Assembly (NCBI RefSeq): GCF_010093025.1
Contig: NZ_CP048114.1
Location: forward strand, 3,410,001 to 3,474,000
Length of the DNA: 64,000 nucleotides
Direction of reading: 5' to 3'
Source: Edaphobacter sp. 12200R-103
Lineage (GTDB): Bacteria > Acidobacteriota > Terriglobia > Terriglobales > Acidobacteriaceae
Shown here: positions 34,339 to 43,129 of the stretch, piece after piece
Position numbering within the stretch: the first letter of the stretch is position 1
Layout: every line of letters begins with the position of its first letter
Notes under the pieces: model-generated
Told to the model about the DNA's origin: nothing
Databases searched by the model: none
Seen by the model: the letters and a program-made list of their open reading frames with translations, nothing else
Program-made: the position numbers and the translations under genes

Positions 34339-34719
34339 ATGAACGAACAAAAGCTGCGGCAACATGCGATTAACTGGTTCGAGATACCGTGCGACGACCT
34401 CGACCGCGCCACTCACTTTTACGAGACCATTCTGGGCGAACGCATGCAGCGCGATCCGTCCGGGACGCCGATGGCCTTCTTCTCCGCAGAACGCAGCGGG
34501 ACCGGCGGGACGCTGGTCAAGCGACCTTTTCAGAAGCCTGGCCGCGGAGGCACGATGGTCTACCTCAACTGCGATGGCGAGCTTGACGCCGTGCTCTCGC
34601 GTGTTCGCGTCGCCGGAGGGCTGGTCCTGATGCCCAAGACTCCCGTACCCGGCGGCTACGGCCACTTCGCCTGCCTGCGCGACAGCGAAGGCAATCACAT
34701 CGGCTTGCACTCCCATTGA
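34339..34719 (+). CDS. VOC (glyoxalase/bleomycin-resistance fold) protein
   Basis: 126 residues, ATG preceded by GAGGAGC. Two beta-alpha-beta-beta-beta modules are seen: NWFEIPCDDLDRATHFYETI, then LGERMQRD, and GTMVYLNCDGELDAVLSRVR with GGYGHFACLRDSEGNHIGLH as the C-terminal signature. It resembles small cytosolic VOC proteins with unknown substrates. It is followed closely (87 bases) by a WYL-domain regulator on the same strand, so the regulator may control it. Confidence 0.82.
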   Translation: MNEQKLRQHAINWFEIPCDDLDRATHFYETILGERMQRDPSGTPMAFFSAERSGTGGTLVKRPFQKPGRGGTMVYLNCDGELDAVLSRVRVAGGLVLMPKTPVPGGYGHFACLRDSEGNHIGLHSH

Positions 34720-34806
34720 GTCGTCCGTTCTCAGTTCTCCGTTGTCAGTAGGTAGAATCTGAGACGCAGTAACTGAGAAAGACAACGGACCACCGACAGC
34801 TCACCC

Positions 34807-35529
34807 ATGCGACGTGCAGACCGCCTCTTTCGAATCGTGCAGTTTCTCCGCCAGGGCCGCCTGCAGACGGCGCAGACCCTTGCGGACAAGCTGCAGGTCT
34901 CGCAGCGCACTATCTACCGTGACATCCAGGACCTGCAGCTTGCCGGAACTCCCATCGAGGGCGAAGCCGGCGTCGGCTACACGCTTCGCCGCGATATGGA
35001 TCTTCCGCCGCTGATGTTTACGCGCGGCGAGCTGACCGCGCTCGTGCTGGGCGCGCGTCTGGTACGTGCCTGGGGAGGGGCGGAGAACGTGCTCGGCGCC
35101 GATCAGGCCCTGCAGCGCATCGAGGCCGTTCTACCGGCCGACCTGCGCAACGAGTTCGACTCCATCCTGCTCTACGCCCCTGGCTACAAGATGCTTCCAC
35201 ACCTGAGGCTGCGCGTCGACATGCTGCACGGCGCGTGCAAGTCGCGCAACGTAGCCAGCTTCCGCTACGTCCGCGAAGACGGCGAACAGAGCCAGCGCTG
35301 CGTCTGGCCGCTTGCGCTCGTCTTCTGGAGCGGCGTCTGGACCCTGACCTCGTGGTGCGAGCTGCGCAACGACTTCCGCGACTTTCGCCTGGATCGCATG
35401 GACGAGGTCGCCATCCTCGAACGCACCTTTACGCCAAGGAAGGGCCAGCGGCTGGAAGACCACCTGAGAAAAGTTGTCCCCTCCGGAGCGGAACGCCGTG
35501 AGCTTCTGGCGCCCTCTGCGGGCTTCTAG
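34807..35529 (+). CDS. HTH/WYL-domain transcriptional regulator (YafY-like)
   Basis: 240 residues. Residues 1-62 are a DeoR/HTH_11 domain (RADRLFRIVQFLRQGRLQTA, then LADKLQVSQRTIYRDIQDL). The middle has GEAGVGYTLRRDMDLPPLMF, typical of the YafY group. The WYL domain spans about 137-205 (VASFRYVREDGEQSQRCVWP, then LVFWSGVWTLTSWCELRNDF). WYL regulators sense small molecules or nucleic-acid ligands. It is paired with the VOC gene. Confidence 0.88.
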   Translation: MRRADRLFRIVQFLRQGRLQTAQTLADKLQVSQRTIYRDIQDLQLAGTPIEGEAGVGYTLRRDMDLPPLMFTRGELTALVLGARLVRAWGGAENVLGADQALQRIEAVLPADLRNEFDSILLYAPGYKMLPHLRLRVDMLHGACKSRNVASFRYVREDGEQSQRCVWPLALVFWSGVWTLTSWCELRNDFRDFRLDRMDEVAILERTFTPRKGQRLEDHLRKVVPSGAERRELLAPSAGF

Positions 35530-35566
35530 GCTATATCAAGGTAGTCGTCTTCGATCGGAGGAGGAA

Positions 35567-35705
35567 GTGTCATTTCGACCGAAACCTCTCGCAGTCTTAT
35601 CGCGAGAGGCGAGGTGGAGAAATCTGCTTCTCTGCCCATGCCGGTACAGCATTCGGTAGAGAAGCGGATTCCTCCACTCCGCTTCTCTGCGGTCGGAATG
35701 GCAAC
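35567..35705. repeat. intergenic inverted repeat
   Basis: Starts GTGTCATTTCGACCGAAAC, contains GAGAAATCTGCTTCTCT and the inverted AGAGAAGCGGATTCCTCCAC, and ends GCGGTCGGAATGGCAAC. Located between the WYL regulator and alr. Confidence 0.75.
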
Positions 35706-35809
35706 ATCTTTAGGACCGGCCAAACCGAAAGGCAGACTGTGCCGATACGTCCAGATCTGCTCTTGGCCCCGAGGTCACCGAAGGGCGCTCGAACCCGTAG
35801 GATAGAGAT

Positions 35810-37033
35810 GTGAAGAGCTGGATTGAGATCTCGGCGCAGCGGCTGGCTGAAAACTATCGCGTCCTTGCCGATGCAGCAGGAGCAGACGCAGCCGTGCTGG
35901 CTGTCATCAAGGCGGACGCCTACGGTCACGGCGCGCAGCTCTGTGCCCCGGTGCTGACCCGCGCCGGAGCAGCATGGCTTGGCGTTACCGATCCTGCTGA
36001 AGGCGCCTCGGTCCGCTCGGCGCTTGCATCTGCGGGAATTCCCGCTGGACGGCAACCTCGCGTGCTGGTAATGAGCGAAGGACTCGAGGAAGATGCCGCA
36101 GCCGTACTCGAGCATCGGCTCACCCCGGTCGTCGGAAACGCCGTACAGATCGAGGCGCTGGCGCACGCGGCGAAGCGACACGGCATCCATTCTGTCGACG
36201 TCCACCTTGAGATCGACACCGGCATGGCGCGCCAGGGAGCAGCACCGGGACGCGAACTTGACGCTGTACTCGAGCAGCTTCGCCAGCACAACGAAGTTCG
36301 CGTCGACGGCGTGATGACGCACTTTGCTTCGGCAGAGGTTACAGGCTCACACCAGACGTCTGCACAACGACAGACCTTCGAACAGGCGATTCAGCAGGTC
36401 GCATCTGCCGGTTTGCGTCCGTCCTGGATTCATGCCGGAAACTCGTCCACGGTCGATAACCAGCATGACGAATCAGGCAGCCACGAGTGTCCTTTGTGCT
36501 GGCTCCGCAGGGTTGCGCGCGCGGCCTCTGCGCGACCCATGGTGCGGACGGGACTGAGCCTCTATGGCTATAGTCTTCCGCTCGAGCGCGAGCGAGACTA
36601 CACCGGCCCTGCAGACCCCCTTGTTCGTTCCCGTCTGCAGCTGGTGATGACGTGGAAGGCCTGCGTGACGCATATTCGCGAGGTGGAGGCAGGCACGCGC
36701 CTCGGTTACAACGGAACCTTCACGGCTTCCGAGCGCATGCGTCTGGCTCTGCTCCCCCTCGGCTATGCCGACGGTCTGCGGCGCGAGCTTTCAGGAACGG
36801 ATATAAGGTCTGGCGGCCGCGTTCTCTTCGGATCGCAGGCTGCAGCGATCGTCGGCCGCGTCTCGATGAACCTGACCATGGTCGATGTCACCGCTCTGCC
36901 TGGTGTCACGGTGGGAGACGAGGCCGTCGTGCTTGGCCAAGGCTTTACCGCTGACGACCACGCATGCATTGCGGGCACAATTCCATATGAGATTCTGTGC
37001 GGTATCAAGTCTGCTCGCCGCTTTTGTAGCTAA
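35810..37033 (+). CDS. alr: alanine racemase
   Basis: 407 residues from a GTG start (MKSWIEISAQRLAENY). The PLP lysine is in LAVIKADAYGHG (Lys34). The barrel continues with VDVHLEIDTGMARQGA and VDGVMTHFASAE, then WIHAGNSSTV. The C-terminal domain carries the second catalytic Tyr in GTRLGYNGTFTA and VSMNLTMVDVT. It converts L- to D-alanine for peptidoglycan. An insert around residues 218-240 (NQHDESGSHECPLCWLRRVA) is longer than usual and contains two Cys. It is followed after 38 bases by nhaA. Confidence 0.93.
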   Translation: MKSWIEISAQRLAENYRVLADAAGADAAVLAVIKADAYGHGAQLCAPVLTRAGAAWLGVTDPAEGASVRSALASAGIPAGRQPRVLVMSEGLEEDAAAVLEHRLTPVVGNAVQIEALAHAAKRHGIHSVDVHLEIDTGMARQGAAPGRELDAVLEQLRQHNEVRVDGVMTHFASAEVTGSHQTSAQRQTFEQAIQQVASAGLRPSWIHAGNSSTVDNQHDESGSHECPLCWLRRVARAASARPMVRTGLSLYGYSLPLERERDYTGPADPLVRSRLQLVMTWKACVTHIREVEAGTRLGYNGTFTASERMRLALLPLGYADGLRRELSGTDIRSGGRVLFGSQAAAIVGRVSMNLTMVDVTALPGVTVGDEAVVLGQGFTADDHACIAGTIPYEILCGIKSARRFCS

Positions 37034-37071
37034 GTTCTGCAAGCTGCTCACGATCCCGGTAGCATCGTTGC

Positions 37072-38424
37072 ATGGCAAGTCCGCTCCCGCAGATTGACCA
37101 GAGACCCGTCCGCAAGTTGGTGGAGCCGCTTCTTCGGTTTGTACGGCTTGAGTCGGCGGGCAGTATTGTTCTGCTGCTGGCCACCATCGCTGCTGTGGTG
37201 ATGGCGAACTCCTCCTTTGCACCGAAGTACTTCGCCTGGCTGGAATATCCTGTCGGGTTCAGCGCCGGAGCCTCGCTCTTCCAGTGGCCCGTTCATCTTT
37301 GGGTCAACGATGCACTGATGGCTGTCTTCTTCCTGAGCGTCGGGCTTGAGGTCAAGCGCGAGCTGCGCGTGGGGGAACTGACCTCCGTGCGTCGCGCTAT
37401 GCTGCCCGTGCTGGCTGCGCTCGGCGGCGTCGCCATGCCTGCCACGCTCTACCTCGTGCTCAACCATGGCGGCGCAGGCGCCAGCGGCTGGGGAGTCCCC
37501 ATCGCTACCGACATCGCATTTTCGCTCGCCGTGCTCGCCGCCTTCGGCAGCAGGATTCCCGTTGGCCTCAAGATCTTTCTGGTTACCCTGGCCATCGTCG
37601 ACGACATCGGCGGCGTCATCGTCATCGCGACCGTCTACACCCACAAGCTCCACCCCAGCTACCTGGCGCTTGCTGTGCTGGTGTTTTTCCTCTGCCTGGT
37701 AATGAACCGATTGGGCGTAACCCAGCTCACGGCCTACCTGCTGGCGGGCATCGCGATGTGGTGGGCGATGTATCAATCCGGAGTCCACGCCACGCTTGCA
37801 GGTGTCCTGCTTGCTATGGCGATTCCCGTGCGCATCTTTATTCCTCCAGACGCTCTGCTGACGCGAGGCAGAAACCGCTTTGACGAGTTTGAGCGATCGG
37901 TCGAGCAGGAAGGCCCCTTGAGCCGCGATGCGCGTCACCATCTGCACATGATCCGCTTCGGCCTTGATCTCTCCGAGTCTCCCCTGGACCGCCTGCAGGG
38001 CATCCTGCATCCCTGGGTCAGCTTCGTGATCATGCCGCTGTTTGCCTTTACCAACGCCGGCATCCCGTTTGGGGAAGCTCACGAGACGGGCTTCTTTCGC
38101 GATCCCATCTTCTACGGCATCGTGCTTGGCCTTGTGCTGGGCAAACCTGTTGGCATCACGCTGTTCTCGTGGCTGGCGGTGCGGCTGCGCCTGGCAGATC
38201 TTCCCCACGGAATCGGCTGGAAGCAACTGCATGCCGTATCGTGGCTGGGAGGCATCGGGTTTACCATCTCCATCTTCATCGCCGGGCTCGCCTTTCCCAC
38301 CGGCGAGCAGTACACGATGGCGCGGCTCGCTGTTCTTCTGGCCTCGGTCTGCGCGGCCGCGCTGGGAACCCTGCTGGTCGCGATGACGTGCAGGCAGTCC
38401 GTCGCTGCGACAGAAGAAGGCTGA
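37072..38424 (+). CDS. nhaA: Na+/H+ antiporter NhaA
   Basis: 450 residues. It has the NhaA pattern of about 12 membrane spans: SAGSIVLLLATIAAVVMANS, then NDALMAVFFLSVGLEVKREL, and the ion-binding pair of Asp in PIATDIAFSLAVLAAFGSRI and LAIVDDIGGVIVIA (Asp-Asp after Ile-Val). It exports Na+ in exchange for H+ across the inner membrane. A cytosolic loop (residues ~265-310) is charged. No regulator gene of the NhaR type is adjacent. Confidence 0.94.
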   Translation: MASPLPQIDQRPVRKLVEPLLRFVRLESAGSIVLLLATIAAVVMANSSFAPKYFAWLEYPVGFSAGASLFQWPVHLWVNDALMAVFFLSVGLEVKRELRVGELTSVRRAMLPVLAALGGVAMPATLYLVLNHGGAGASGWGVPIATDIAFSLAVLAAFGSRIPVGLKIFLVTLAIVDDIGGVIVIATVYTHKLHPSYLALAVLVFFLCLVMNRLGVTQLTAYLLAGIAMWWAMYQSGVHATLAGVLLAMAIPVRIFIPPDALLTRGRNRFDEFERSVEQEGPLSRDARHHLHMIRFGLDLSESPLDRLQGILHPWVSFVIMPLFAFTNAGIPFGEAHETGFFRDPIFYGIVLGLVLGKPVGITLFSWLAVRLRLADLPHGIGWKQLHAVSWLGGIGFTISIFIAGLAFPTGEQYTMARLAVLLASVCAAALGTLLVAMTCRQSVAATEEG

Positions 38425-38502
38425 TCAGAGGACGCTCACATTTGCGCACAGGCTGCCCGGACATTAAGATCGGGGTGAGAGAAACGAGAGGAATCGCACT
38501 TC

Positions 38503-38712
38503 ATGGAAGCCACATCAAACGCCGCGCGCCGCACCGAAGACATCGCCCTGGACCTGCTGAAGTTTGTCGCCGCGCATGCGAATCTCGCCAGTAAGCCCGG
38601 CGGCTCGACCGGTTTCGCTGCATCGCCTGCGACCAAGCCCGAGGATCAGGTAGCACAGCTGCTGGATCTGTACACTCGCTGCCGCAAAGCGGTGGAAGCT
38701 CCCATCAAGTAA
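38503..38712 (+). CDS. small conserved hypothetical protein
   Basis: 69 residues: an N-terminal helix (ARRTEDIALDLLKFVAAHAN), a Gly/Ser/Pro linker (LASKPGGSTGFAASPATKP) and a second helix (EDQVAQLLDLYTRCRKAVEA). No signal or membrane span. A purine-rich GAGAGGAA lies ~10 bases upstream. The stop codon is directly followed by the GTG start of the oxidoreductase gene, so the two are coupled. Function unknown. Confidence 0.75.
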   Translation: MEATSNAARRTEDIALDLLKFVAAHANLASKPGGSTGFAASPATKPEDQVAQLLDLYTRCRKAVEAPIK

Positions 38713-39756
38713 GTGGCTGCTTCCCGTCCACTGCGAGTCGCGGTCGTCGGAACCGGAATCTTCGGCCGCAATCATCTTCGCGTCTACAAAGAGCTGGAGC
38801 AGGCCGGTGAGCCCGTCCAGCTGGTCGCGGTCGTCGATTCCAATGCCGCCGCTGCCTCCGAGTCCTCCGCGAAGGCCGGCGTGCCCGCGTTCCGCTCCAT
38901 TGCGGAGTGCCTTTCCGCCGTTGGCTCCATCGACGCAGCCTCCGTCTGCGTTCCCACGGTGCATCATCGCGTCGTCGCCGAAGAGCTGCTAGCCTCTGGC
39001 GTCGATGTCCTGATTGAAAAGCCGCTGGCATCGACACTTGAAGAGGCAGACCGCATTCTCCGTCTGGCTGTGCAGCGGCAACGCGTTGTGCAGGTCGGCC
39101 ACCTTGAGCGCTTCAATCCAGCGGTGACTGCAGCGCGCAAGCACTTGAACAAGCCAATGTTCTTCGAGTCGCACCGGCTGAGCGTCTTCACGCCGCGCTC
39201 GCTCGACGTGGACGTGGTGCTCGACCTGATGATCCATGACCTGGACATCGTCCTCAGCCTCGTCGGCTCGCCCGTGCGCGAGGTGCGTGCCGTCGGTCTG
39301 CCGGTGCTCTCGCCCAAGGTCGATATCGCCAACGTCCGGGTGGAGTTCGACTCCGGCTGCGTGGCCAACTTCACGGCCAGCCGCGTCTCGACCGAGCGCG
39401 TCCGCAAGCTCCGCTTCTTCCAGCCGCACCAGTACCTCTCGCTCGACTTCGCGCGGCAGGACCTGCTGATGATCGACGTGACCGCTGCTGCCGCAATGGA
39501 CCCGCACCGCCTGGCGGCCATGGCGGAGCTACTGGCGCAACCGGGCGGACATCCTTCCGCGGGGCTTTCGCTCAGCAAGGTACCCATCGAACCCGGCGAG
39601 CCGCTGCGGCTGGAGATCGTCTCCTTCCTCGACGCTGTGCGCAACCGTACCCGCCCGGTCGTGAGCGGAGAGGACGGTCGTGTGGCCTTGGAGCTGGCTC
39701 TTGAGATCAACCGGGCGATCGCCGCTCACGCCGAACGAGCCGGGCTGGTGATTTAG
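38713..39756 (+). CDS. Gfo/Idh/MocA family oxidoreductase
   Basis: 347 residues from GTG. The Rossmann start is RVAVVGTGIFGRNHLRVYKE (GxGxxG), then AASVCVPTVHHRVVAEELL and DVLIEKPLASTLEEAD with the EKP motif. The C-terminal substrate domain has VQVGHLERFNPA, DVVLDLMIHDLDIVLSLVG and ends near ELALEINRAIAAH. The HLERFNPA and MIHDLDI pattern is that of NAD-dependent sugar dehydrogenases that act on UDP-sugars or inositols; exact substrate unknown. Confidence 0.88.
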   Translation: MAASRPLRVAVVGTGIFGRNHLRVYKELEQAGEPVQLVAVVDSNAAAASESSAKAGVPAFRSIAECLSAVGSIDAASVCVPTVHHRVVAEELLASGVDVLIEKPLASTLEEADRILRLAVQRQRVVQVGHLERFNPAVTAARKHLNKPMFFESHRLSVFTPRSLDVDVVLDLMIHDLDIVLSLVGSPVREVRAVGLPVLSPKVDIANVRVEFDSGCVANFTASRVSTERVRKLRFFQPHQYLSLDFARQDLLMIDVTAAAAMDPHRLAAMAELLAQPGGHPSAGLSLSKVPIEPGEPLRLEIVSFLDAVRNRTRPVVSGEDGRVALELALEINRAIAAHAERAGLVI

Positions 39757-39809
39757 CTCACTTCGATGCACTTGTGTGGCCTGGGTGGCAACCGGCCGAG
39801 AAGCAGTCC

Positions 39810-40217
39810 TTACCGTTCGGCGGCAAGAACTGGCTTGATGTCGAGGATCGGGGTGCCATCGATAGCCTCAAGATTGTTCACGTCAATCCACCCTGCACCC
39901 ACCGCAGTGACAAGAACGCGATGCAGCCCGATGGGATTGGGCCGATCCGGCGAGCGCGTGGAGAAGACGCCGGTGAGTGGATTGCCCAGGTCCGATCGCG
40001 GATGAACTTGAAGAGTAGAGCGTCGGGATTGGTGCAGCCAGGTGAAAAGCCAGAGATCGTCGCCTGTCCGGATCGCTTCAGCCGCCTGCGCAAATTCAGC
40101 AAGAATCTCCAGCCGGGCTGAAGGCGCCTGCTCCTGCGCCTGCCTGGGAGCGGTGGAGCGATCCTTGAGGATGGAACGCACATAGCCGATGGGGATGAGA
40201 TTCAGCTTGTCTGTCAT
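39810..40217 (-). CDS. trmO: tRNA (N6-threonylcarbamoyladenosine37-N6) methyltransferase TrmO (TsaA)
   Basis: 135 residues from MTDKLNLIPIGYVRS. The hallmark motif STRSPDRPNPIGLHR is present, preceded by DLWLFTWLHQSRRSTLQV and followed by VNNLEAIDGTPILDIKPV. TrmO methylates t6A37 in tRNAThr using SAM. The reading frame continues upstream through rlmH in another frame, and that part is rejected. It is the last gene of the nadD-rsfS-rlmH-trmO group, with 148 bases of separation that show no other gene. Confidence 0.88.
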   Translation of the reverse strand: MTDKLNLIPIGYVRSILKDRSTAPRQAQEQAPSARLEILAEFAQAAEAIRTGDDLWLFTWLHQSRRSTLQVHPRSDLGNPLTGVFSTRSPDRPNPIGLHRVLVTAVGAGWIDVNNLEAIDGTPILDIKPVLAAER

Positions 40218-40365
40218 TTCAGTGCTGCAAAGAAGATGATGCCAGCGCACGCGAAGGTGCATAGAAATCGGTGGAAATGGCACTTCTTCTTCAGTAGGAT
40301 CACTAATTTTCTGTGGGCATTTGAGTCTCCGGGTCGAAATACCACTCTCCCGGAACAAATTCCCG

Positions 40366-40821
40366 CTAATGGTCGCAGTGGTACGGGTGGCCGGCGGTGA
40401 TGGTGAGAGCGCGGTAGATTTGTTCGGCCAGGACGACGGCGGCCAGCTCGTGAGGGAGGGTGATGCGTCCGAAGGAGAGCATGAGGCTGGCTCGTTTACG
40501 GGAGGCCTCGGACCATCCGCTTGCGGGGCCGATCGCCAACAGAATGCGCTGCTGGCCGGTATCACGCTGCCTGGCCAGGAAGGAGGCAATCTCTTCCGAC
40601 GTTAACTCGCGGCCGGAGGAGTCCAGCAGGACGAGGAAGCAGTCGGTTCTTCCCTTGCCTCTTTCGAGCCAGCCGAACATGGAGTCTTCATCGGGAAAGT
40701 GGATGGATTCGACGGGGGCGTAGCGGGCGGCGCGGTCGACGTATTCGGCGATGAGGGTTGCCGCAGCGGAGGCTTTGGAGCGTCCGCCGCGGGCCGTGAT
40801 TGCGCCGAGATAGATGTTCAT
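40366..40821 (-). CDS. rlmH: 23S rRNA (pseudouridine1915-N3)-methyltransferase RlmH
   Basis: 151 residues with the SPOUT fold: FLVLLDSSGRELTSEEIASF, ILLAIGPASGWSEA (knot GP region), LSFGRITLPHELAAVVLAEQ, and the C-terminal QIYRALTITAGHPYH, the diagnostic RlmH ending. It methylates pseudouridine 1915 of 23S rRNA. Its ATG overlaps the rsfS stop by 4 bases. The first ~30 residues (GAITARGGRSKASAA) are slightly unusual but in family length. Confidence 0.93.
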   Translation of the reverse strand: MNIYLGAITARGGRSKASAAATLIAEYVDRAARYAPVESIHFPDEDSMFGWLERGKGRTDCFLVLLDSSGRELTSEEIASFLARQRDTGQQRILLAIGPASGWSEASRKRASLMLSFGRITLPHELAAVVLAEQIYRALTITAGHPYHCDH

Positions 40822-41402
40822 CGTGAACGGCTGGAGCGAGAGGGCGTGGTCTTTTTGGCTTTGGCCGGTGTCTTCTTTGCCGCTTTTTTAACGGCCTTCT
40901 TTGCAGCGGCTTTGGTGGCGCTCTTCTTTGCCGGGGCTTTTGCCGGTGTCTTCTTCGCTGCCTTCTTTGCGGCCGCTTTTTTCGCAGCCTTTGCTCCGGT
41001 GGATTTGCGGGTGGCGGCGATCTGCGCCTTGATCTCTGTGTTGAGCTCCTCGACGGAGAGCGTCGTGGCGGATTTGCGCAGGCGCTCAAGGCCGTAGAAG
41101 GCGCGCTTTTCGGGCGAGAAGATGTGGACGATAAAGTCGACGTAGTCCATCAGGATCCACTCGGCCTGGCGGCGTCCTTCGACGGAGTTGGGGTAGGTCC
41201 CGAATTCGCGTTTGAGGCGGAGCTCGATCTCGTCGGAGATGGCGACGTTCTGGCGGTCGTTGGTGCCGTTGCAGATCAGGAAGTAGTCGGCAAGCCCGCT
41301 CTCGGCAGGGTCGAGCGCGAGGATGCGGATGTCTTCGGCTTTTTTATCTTCGGCAGCGGCTGCGGCGGCCAACAGTAACTGATTGCTTTCGATTGAGGGC
41401 AT
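40818..41402 (-). CDS. rsfS: ribosome silencing factor RsfS with lysine/alanine-rich tail
   Basis: 194 residues. The first ~130 are a complete RsfS: KKAEDIRILAL, SGLADYFLICNGTNDRQNVA, then SVEGRRQAEWILMDYVDFIV and HIFSPEKRAFYGLERL. RsfS binds L14 and blocks subunit joining in starvation. The remaining ~55 residues are a low-complexity tail of AAKK and TPAK repeats ending in SRSSRSR, like histone H1 or bacterial H1-like proteins, which normal RsfS lacks. It lies between nadD and rlmH, a standard order. Confidence 0.93.
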   Translation of the reverse strand: MPSIESNQLLLAAAAAAEDKKAEDIRILALDPAESGLADYFLICNGTNDRQNVAISDEIELRLKREFGTYPNSVEGRRQAEWILMDYVDFIVHIFSPEKRAFYGLERLRKSATTLSVEELNTEIKAQIAATRKSTGAKAAKKAAAKKAAKKTPAKAPAKKSATKAAAKKAVKKAAKKTPAKAKKTTPSRSSRSR

Positions 41403-41462
41403 GCGGCTCCTTGAACACCATGGTATCGAGTCGTCTGCGCGGATGCCAGCCTCCAGGCATCT

Positions 41463-42113
41463 TCAGCGCTCTCCGGCAGCTTCGGCGGGGTACTCTGTGA
41501 TGCTTCCGGAGGCGGCGCGGTAAAGTCCGTGCCGCCGGATGTAGGTGGCCACGGCGGGTGGAAGCAGCCCGGAGGTGTCTTCCCCGGCGGCGAGCCGGCG
41601 ACGGAGCCCGGTGGCGGAGACATCGTCCTGCATGGTCTCGATGCAGTGGACGCGACGGAGTTCTTCCGGGGTCAGTTTGAGCGTGGTGAGGTCGTTGAGG
41701 GGCGAGCCAGGGCGACTGATGACGATCCATTCGGCCAGAGCGAGCAGACGGTGCGGCTCCTTCCAATGCGGCAGAGAGAGAAAACTGTCGGCGCCGACCA
41801 GGCAGAAGAGCGTGGCCGAGGGAAACTGCTGGCGCAGAGCGGCCAGGGTATCGACAGTATAGTTGGGGGCTCCGCCGGGGCGGGGGCTGTCGATCATGGA
41901 GGGCTCAAAGCGCGTATCGACGGCGCAGGTGAGCCGCACCATCGCGAGCCGATGTGCGAAGGGCGTGGTGGAACGCCCCTCTTTAAGGGGCTGGACGCCG
42001 ACGGGAGCGAACAGCACCTTGTCGAGATGGAAGGCCTGCGCGGCGAGAATGGCGGCGCCCAGATGTCCGCGGTGAGGCGGATCGAAGGTGCCGCCAAAGA
42101 GAGCTATCCGCAT
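41463..42113 (-). CDS. nadD: nicotinate-nucleotide adenylyltransferase NadD
   Basis: 216 residues. The N-terminus IALFGGTFDPPHRGHLGAAI has the nucleotidyltransferase GGTFDP and HxGH motifs; later LFCLVGADSFLSLPHW and the C-terminal VSATGLRRRLAAGEDTSGLL (the ISxTxIR equivalent) and PPAVATYIRRHGLY. It makes nicotinate adenine dinucleotide from NaMN and ATP. It is the first gene of the minus-strand group with rsfS, 60 bases apart. Confidence 0.93.
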   Translation of the reverse strand: MRIALFGGTFDPPHRGHLGAAILAAQAFHLDKVLFAPVGVQPLKEGRSTTPFAHRLAMVRLTCAVDTRFEPSMIDSPRPGGAPNYTVDTLAALRQQFPSATLFCLVGADSFLSLPHWKEPHRLLALAEWIVISRPGSPLNDLTTLKLTPEELRRVHCIETMQDDVSATGLRRRLAAGEDTSGLLPPAVATYIRRHGLYRAASGSITEYPAEAAGER

Positions 42114-42145
42114 GCCGGAAACGCTATCACAGTCGTGGCGATTGC

Positions 42146-42655
42146 TTACCAGATCCTGAGGACCAGGCCGGTGGTAAGGGTCTTTGCGTTGACGGACTGG
42201 CTGGGGACGGCGTTGTAGCTGAACTCGACCACACGCCAGTCCAGGCGCGGCAGCAGGGTGGTGTCGAGGCCGCCGAGCACCTGGTAGTTGAAGTGGTTGC
42301 TGGAATTGTGACCATCGGTTTGCACGTTGCCGACGCCGACCAGCCCTTCGACATAAGGACGGAAGGGGAGGATGGGGGCCTTGAAGGCAATACGCGGGCC
42401 GGCTGCCCCGGTGTAGTAGTGAAAATTATTGTGCGAGAGAAACGAGGCGCGAAGGTCGCCCCCGATGCTGACGATGTTGGCAGCGTAGCCGGTCTGCTTA
42501 TACGCGCCAAAGAGCGGGCCATAAGCCCAGTCGGTTCCACCGTTGTTGATGGAGGCGGCGCTGTATCCGGCATAGACGGCGATCTGCGAGTGGGCGGGGG
42601 ACGGTGCCAGAAAAAGGCAAAGCAATGCAAACAGAAAAAGACGAAAACGAATCAT
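42146..42655 (-). CDS. small outer-membrane beta-barrel protein
   Basis: 169 residues. A signal peptide (MIRFRLFLFALLCLFLAPSP ending AHSQ) is followed by alternating strands: IAVYAGYSAASINNGG, GYAANIVSIGGDLRASF, YYTGAAGPRIAFKA, LPFRPYVEGLVGVG, and a final aromatic strand TTGLVLRIW. This is the plan of an 8-strand OmpA-like barrel. No periplasmic domain is present. Role unknown. It is located upstream of nadD, in the same direction. Confidence 0.7.
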   Translation of the reverse strand: MIRFRLFLFALLCLFLAPSPAHSQIAVYAGYSAASINNGGTDWAYGPLFGAYKQTGYAANIVSIGGDLRASFLSHNNFHYYTGAAGPRIAFKAPILPFRPYVEGLVGVGNVQTDGHNSSNHFNYQVLGGLDTTLLPRLDWRVVEFSYNAVPSQSVNAKTLTTGLVLRIW

Positions 42656-42909
42656 GGGAGGGCCTCCCTGTCAGGGTAACGTGCCGCGCGGTGGAATCCC
42701 GGTGCAGTGGCATGGCTGTAACCCGATCTATTACCTCGTTTGCTGCATTGGAGGCTGCATAGGTTGTCTGGACGGTGTCATCGATTCATTCTCTGCATGG
42801 AGGCCGATTCGAGGGAGCCGTTTGTTCGACGGAAGGTTCTCCTTGTTGGCTGTGCGAGGTGCGGTGAGAGATCTGCGTCTCTATTGAACAGTCATGGCAT
42901 CTCCGGGTG

Positions 42910-43043
42910 GGACCGCGGATCCCTCCACTCCGCGCTGCGCGCTCCGGTCGGGATGACACCTTCAAAAAAGGGGATTGATGCGTTTCCGGTCGGATGACGT
43001 TTTCAAAAAAGACAGATATGGACGCTCCGGTCGGGATGACACC
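42910..43043. repeat. intergenic repeat half-copies
   Basis: ACCGCGGATCCCTCCACTCC ... CTCCGGTCGGGATGACACC, followed by two more partial ends (GATGACGTTTTCAAAAAA and GCTCCGGTCGGGATGACACC), each followed by TTCAAAAAA. The 474-base gap between the barrel gene and padR holds these and the palindrome listed next; nothing else is seen. Confidence 0.7.
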
Positions 43044-43073
43044 TTCAAAAAACGGCATTCCGTCACATTCCCC

Positions 43074-43114
43074 TTGATTGTCTAGAGGAGTTTACTGTAC
43101 CTCTAGATGATCAA
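43074..43114. promoter_or_regulatory. operator-like palindrome upstream of padR
   Basis: TTGATTGTCTAGAGG and CCTCTAGATGATCAA form an inverted repeat (13 of 15 positions match) around an 11-base spacer containing TACTGTAC. It lies just before the PadR start, the usual place for an autoregulatory operator. Confidence 0.65.
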
Positions 43115-43129
43115 GAGGAGCACGGGTGT

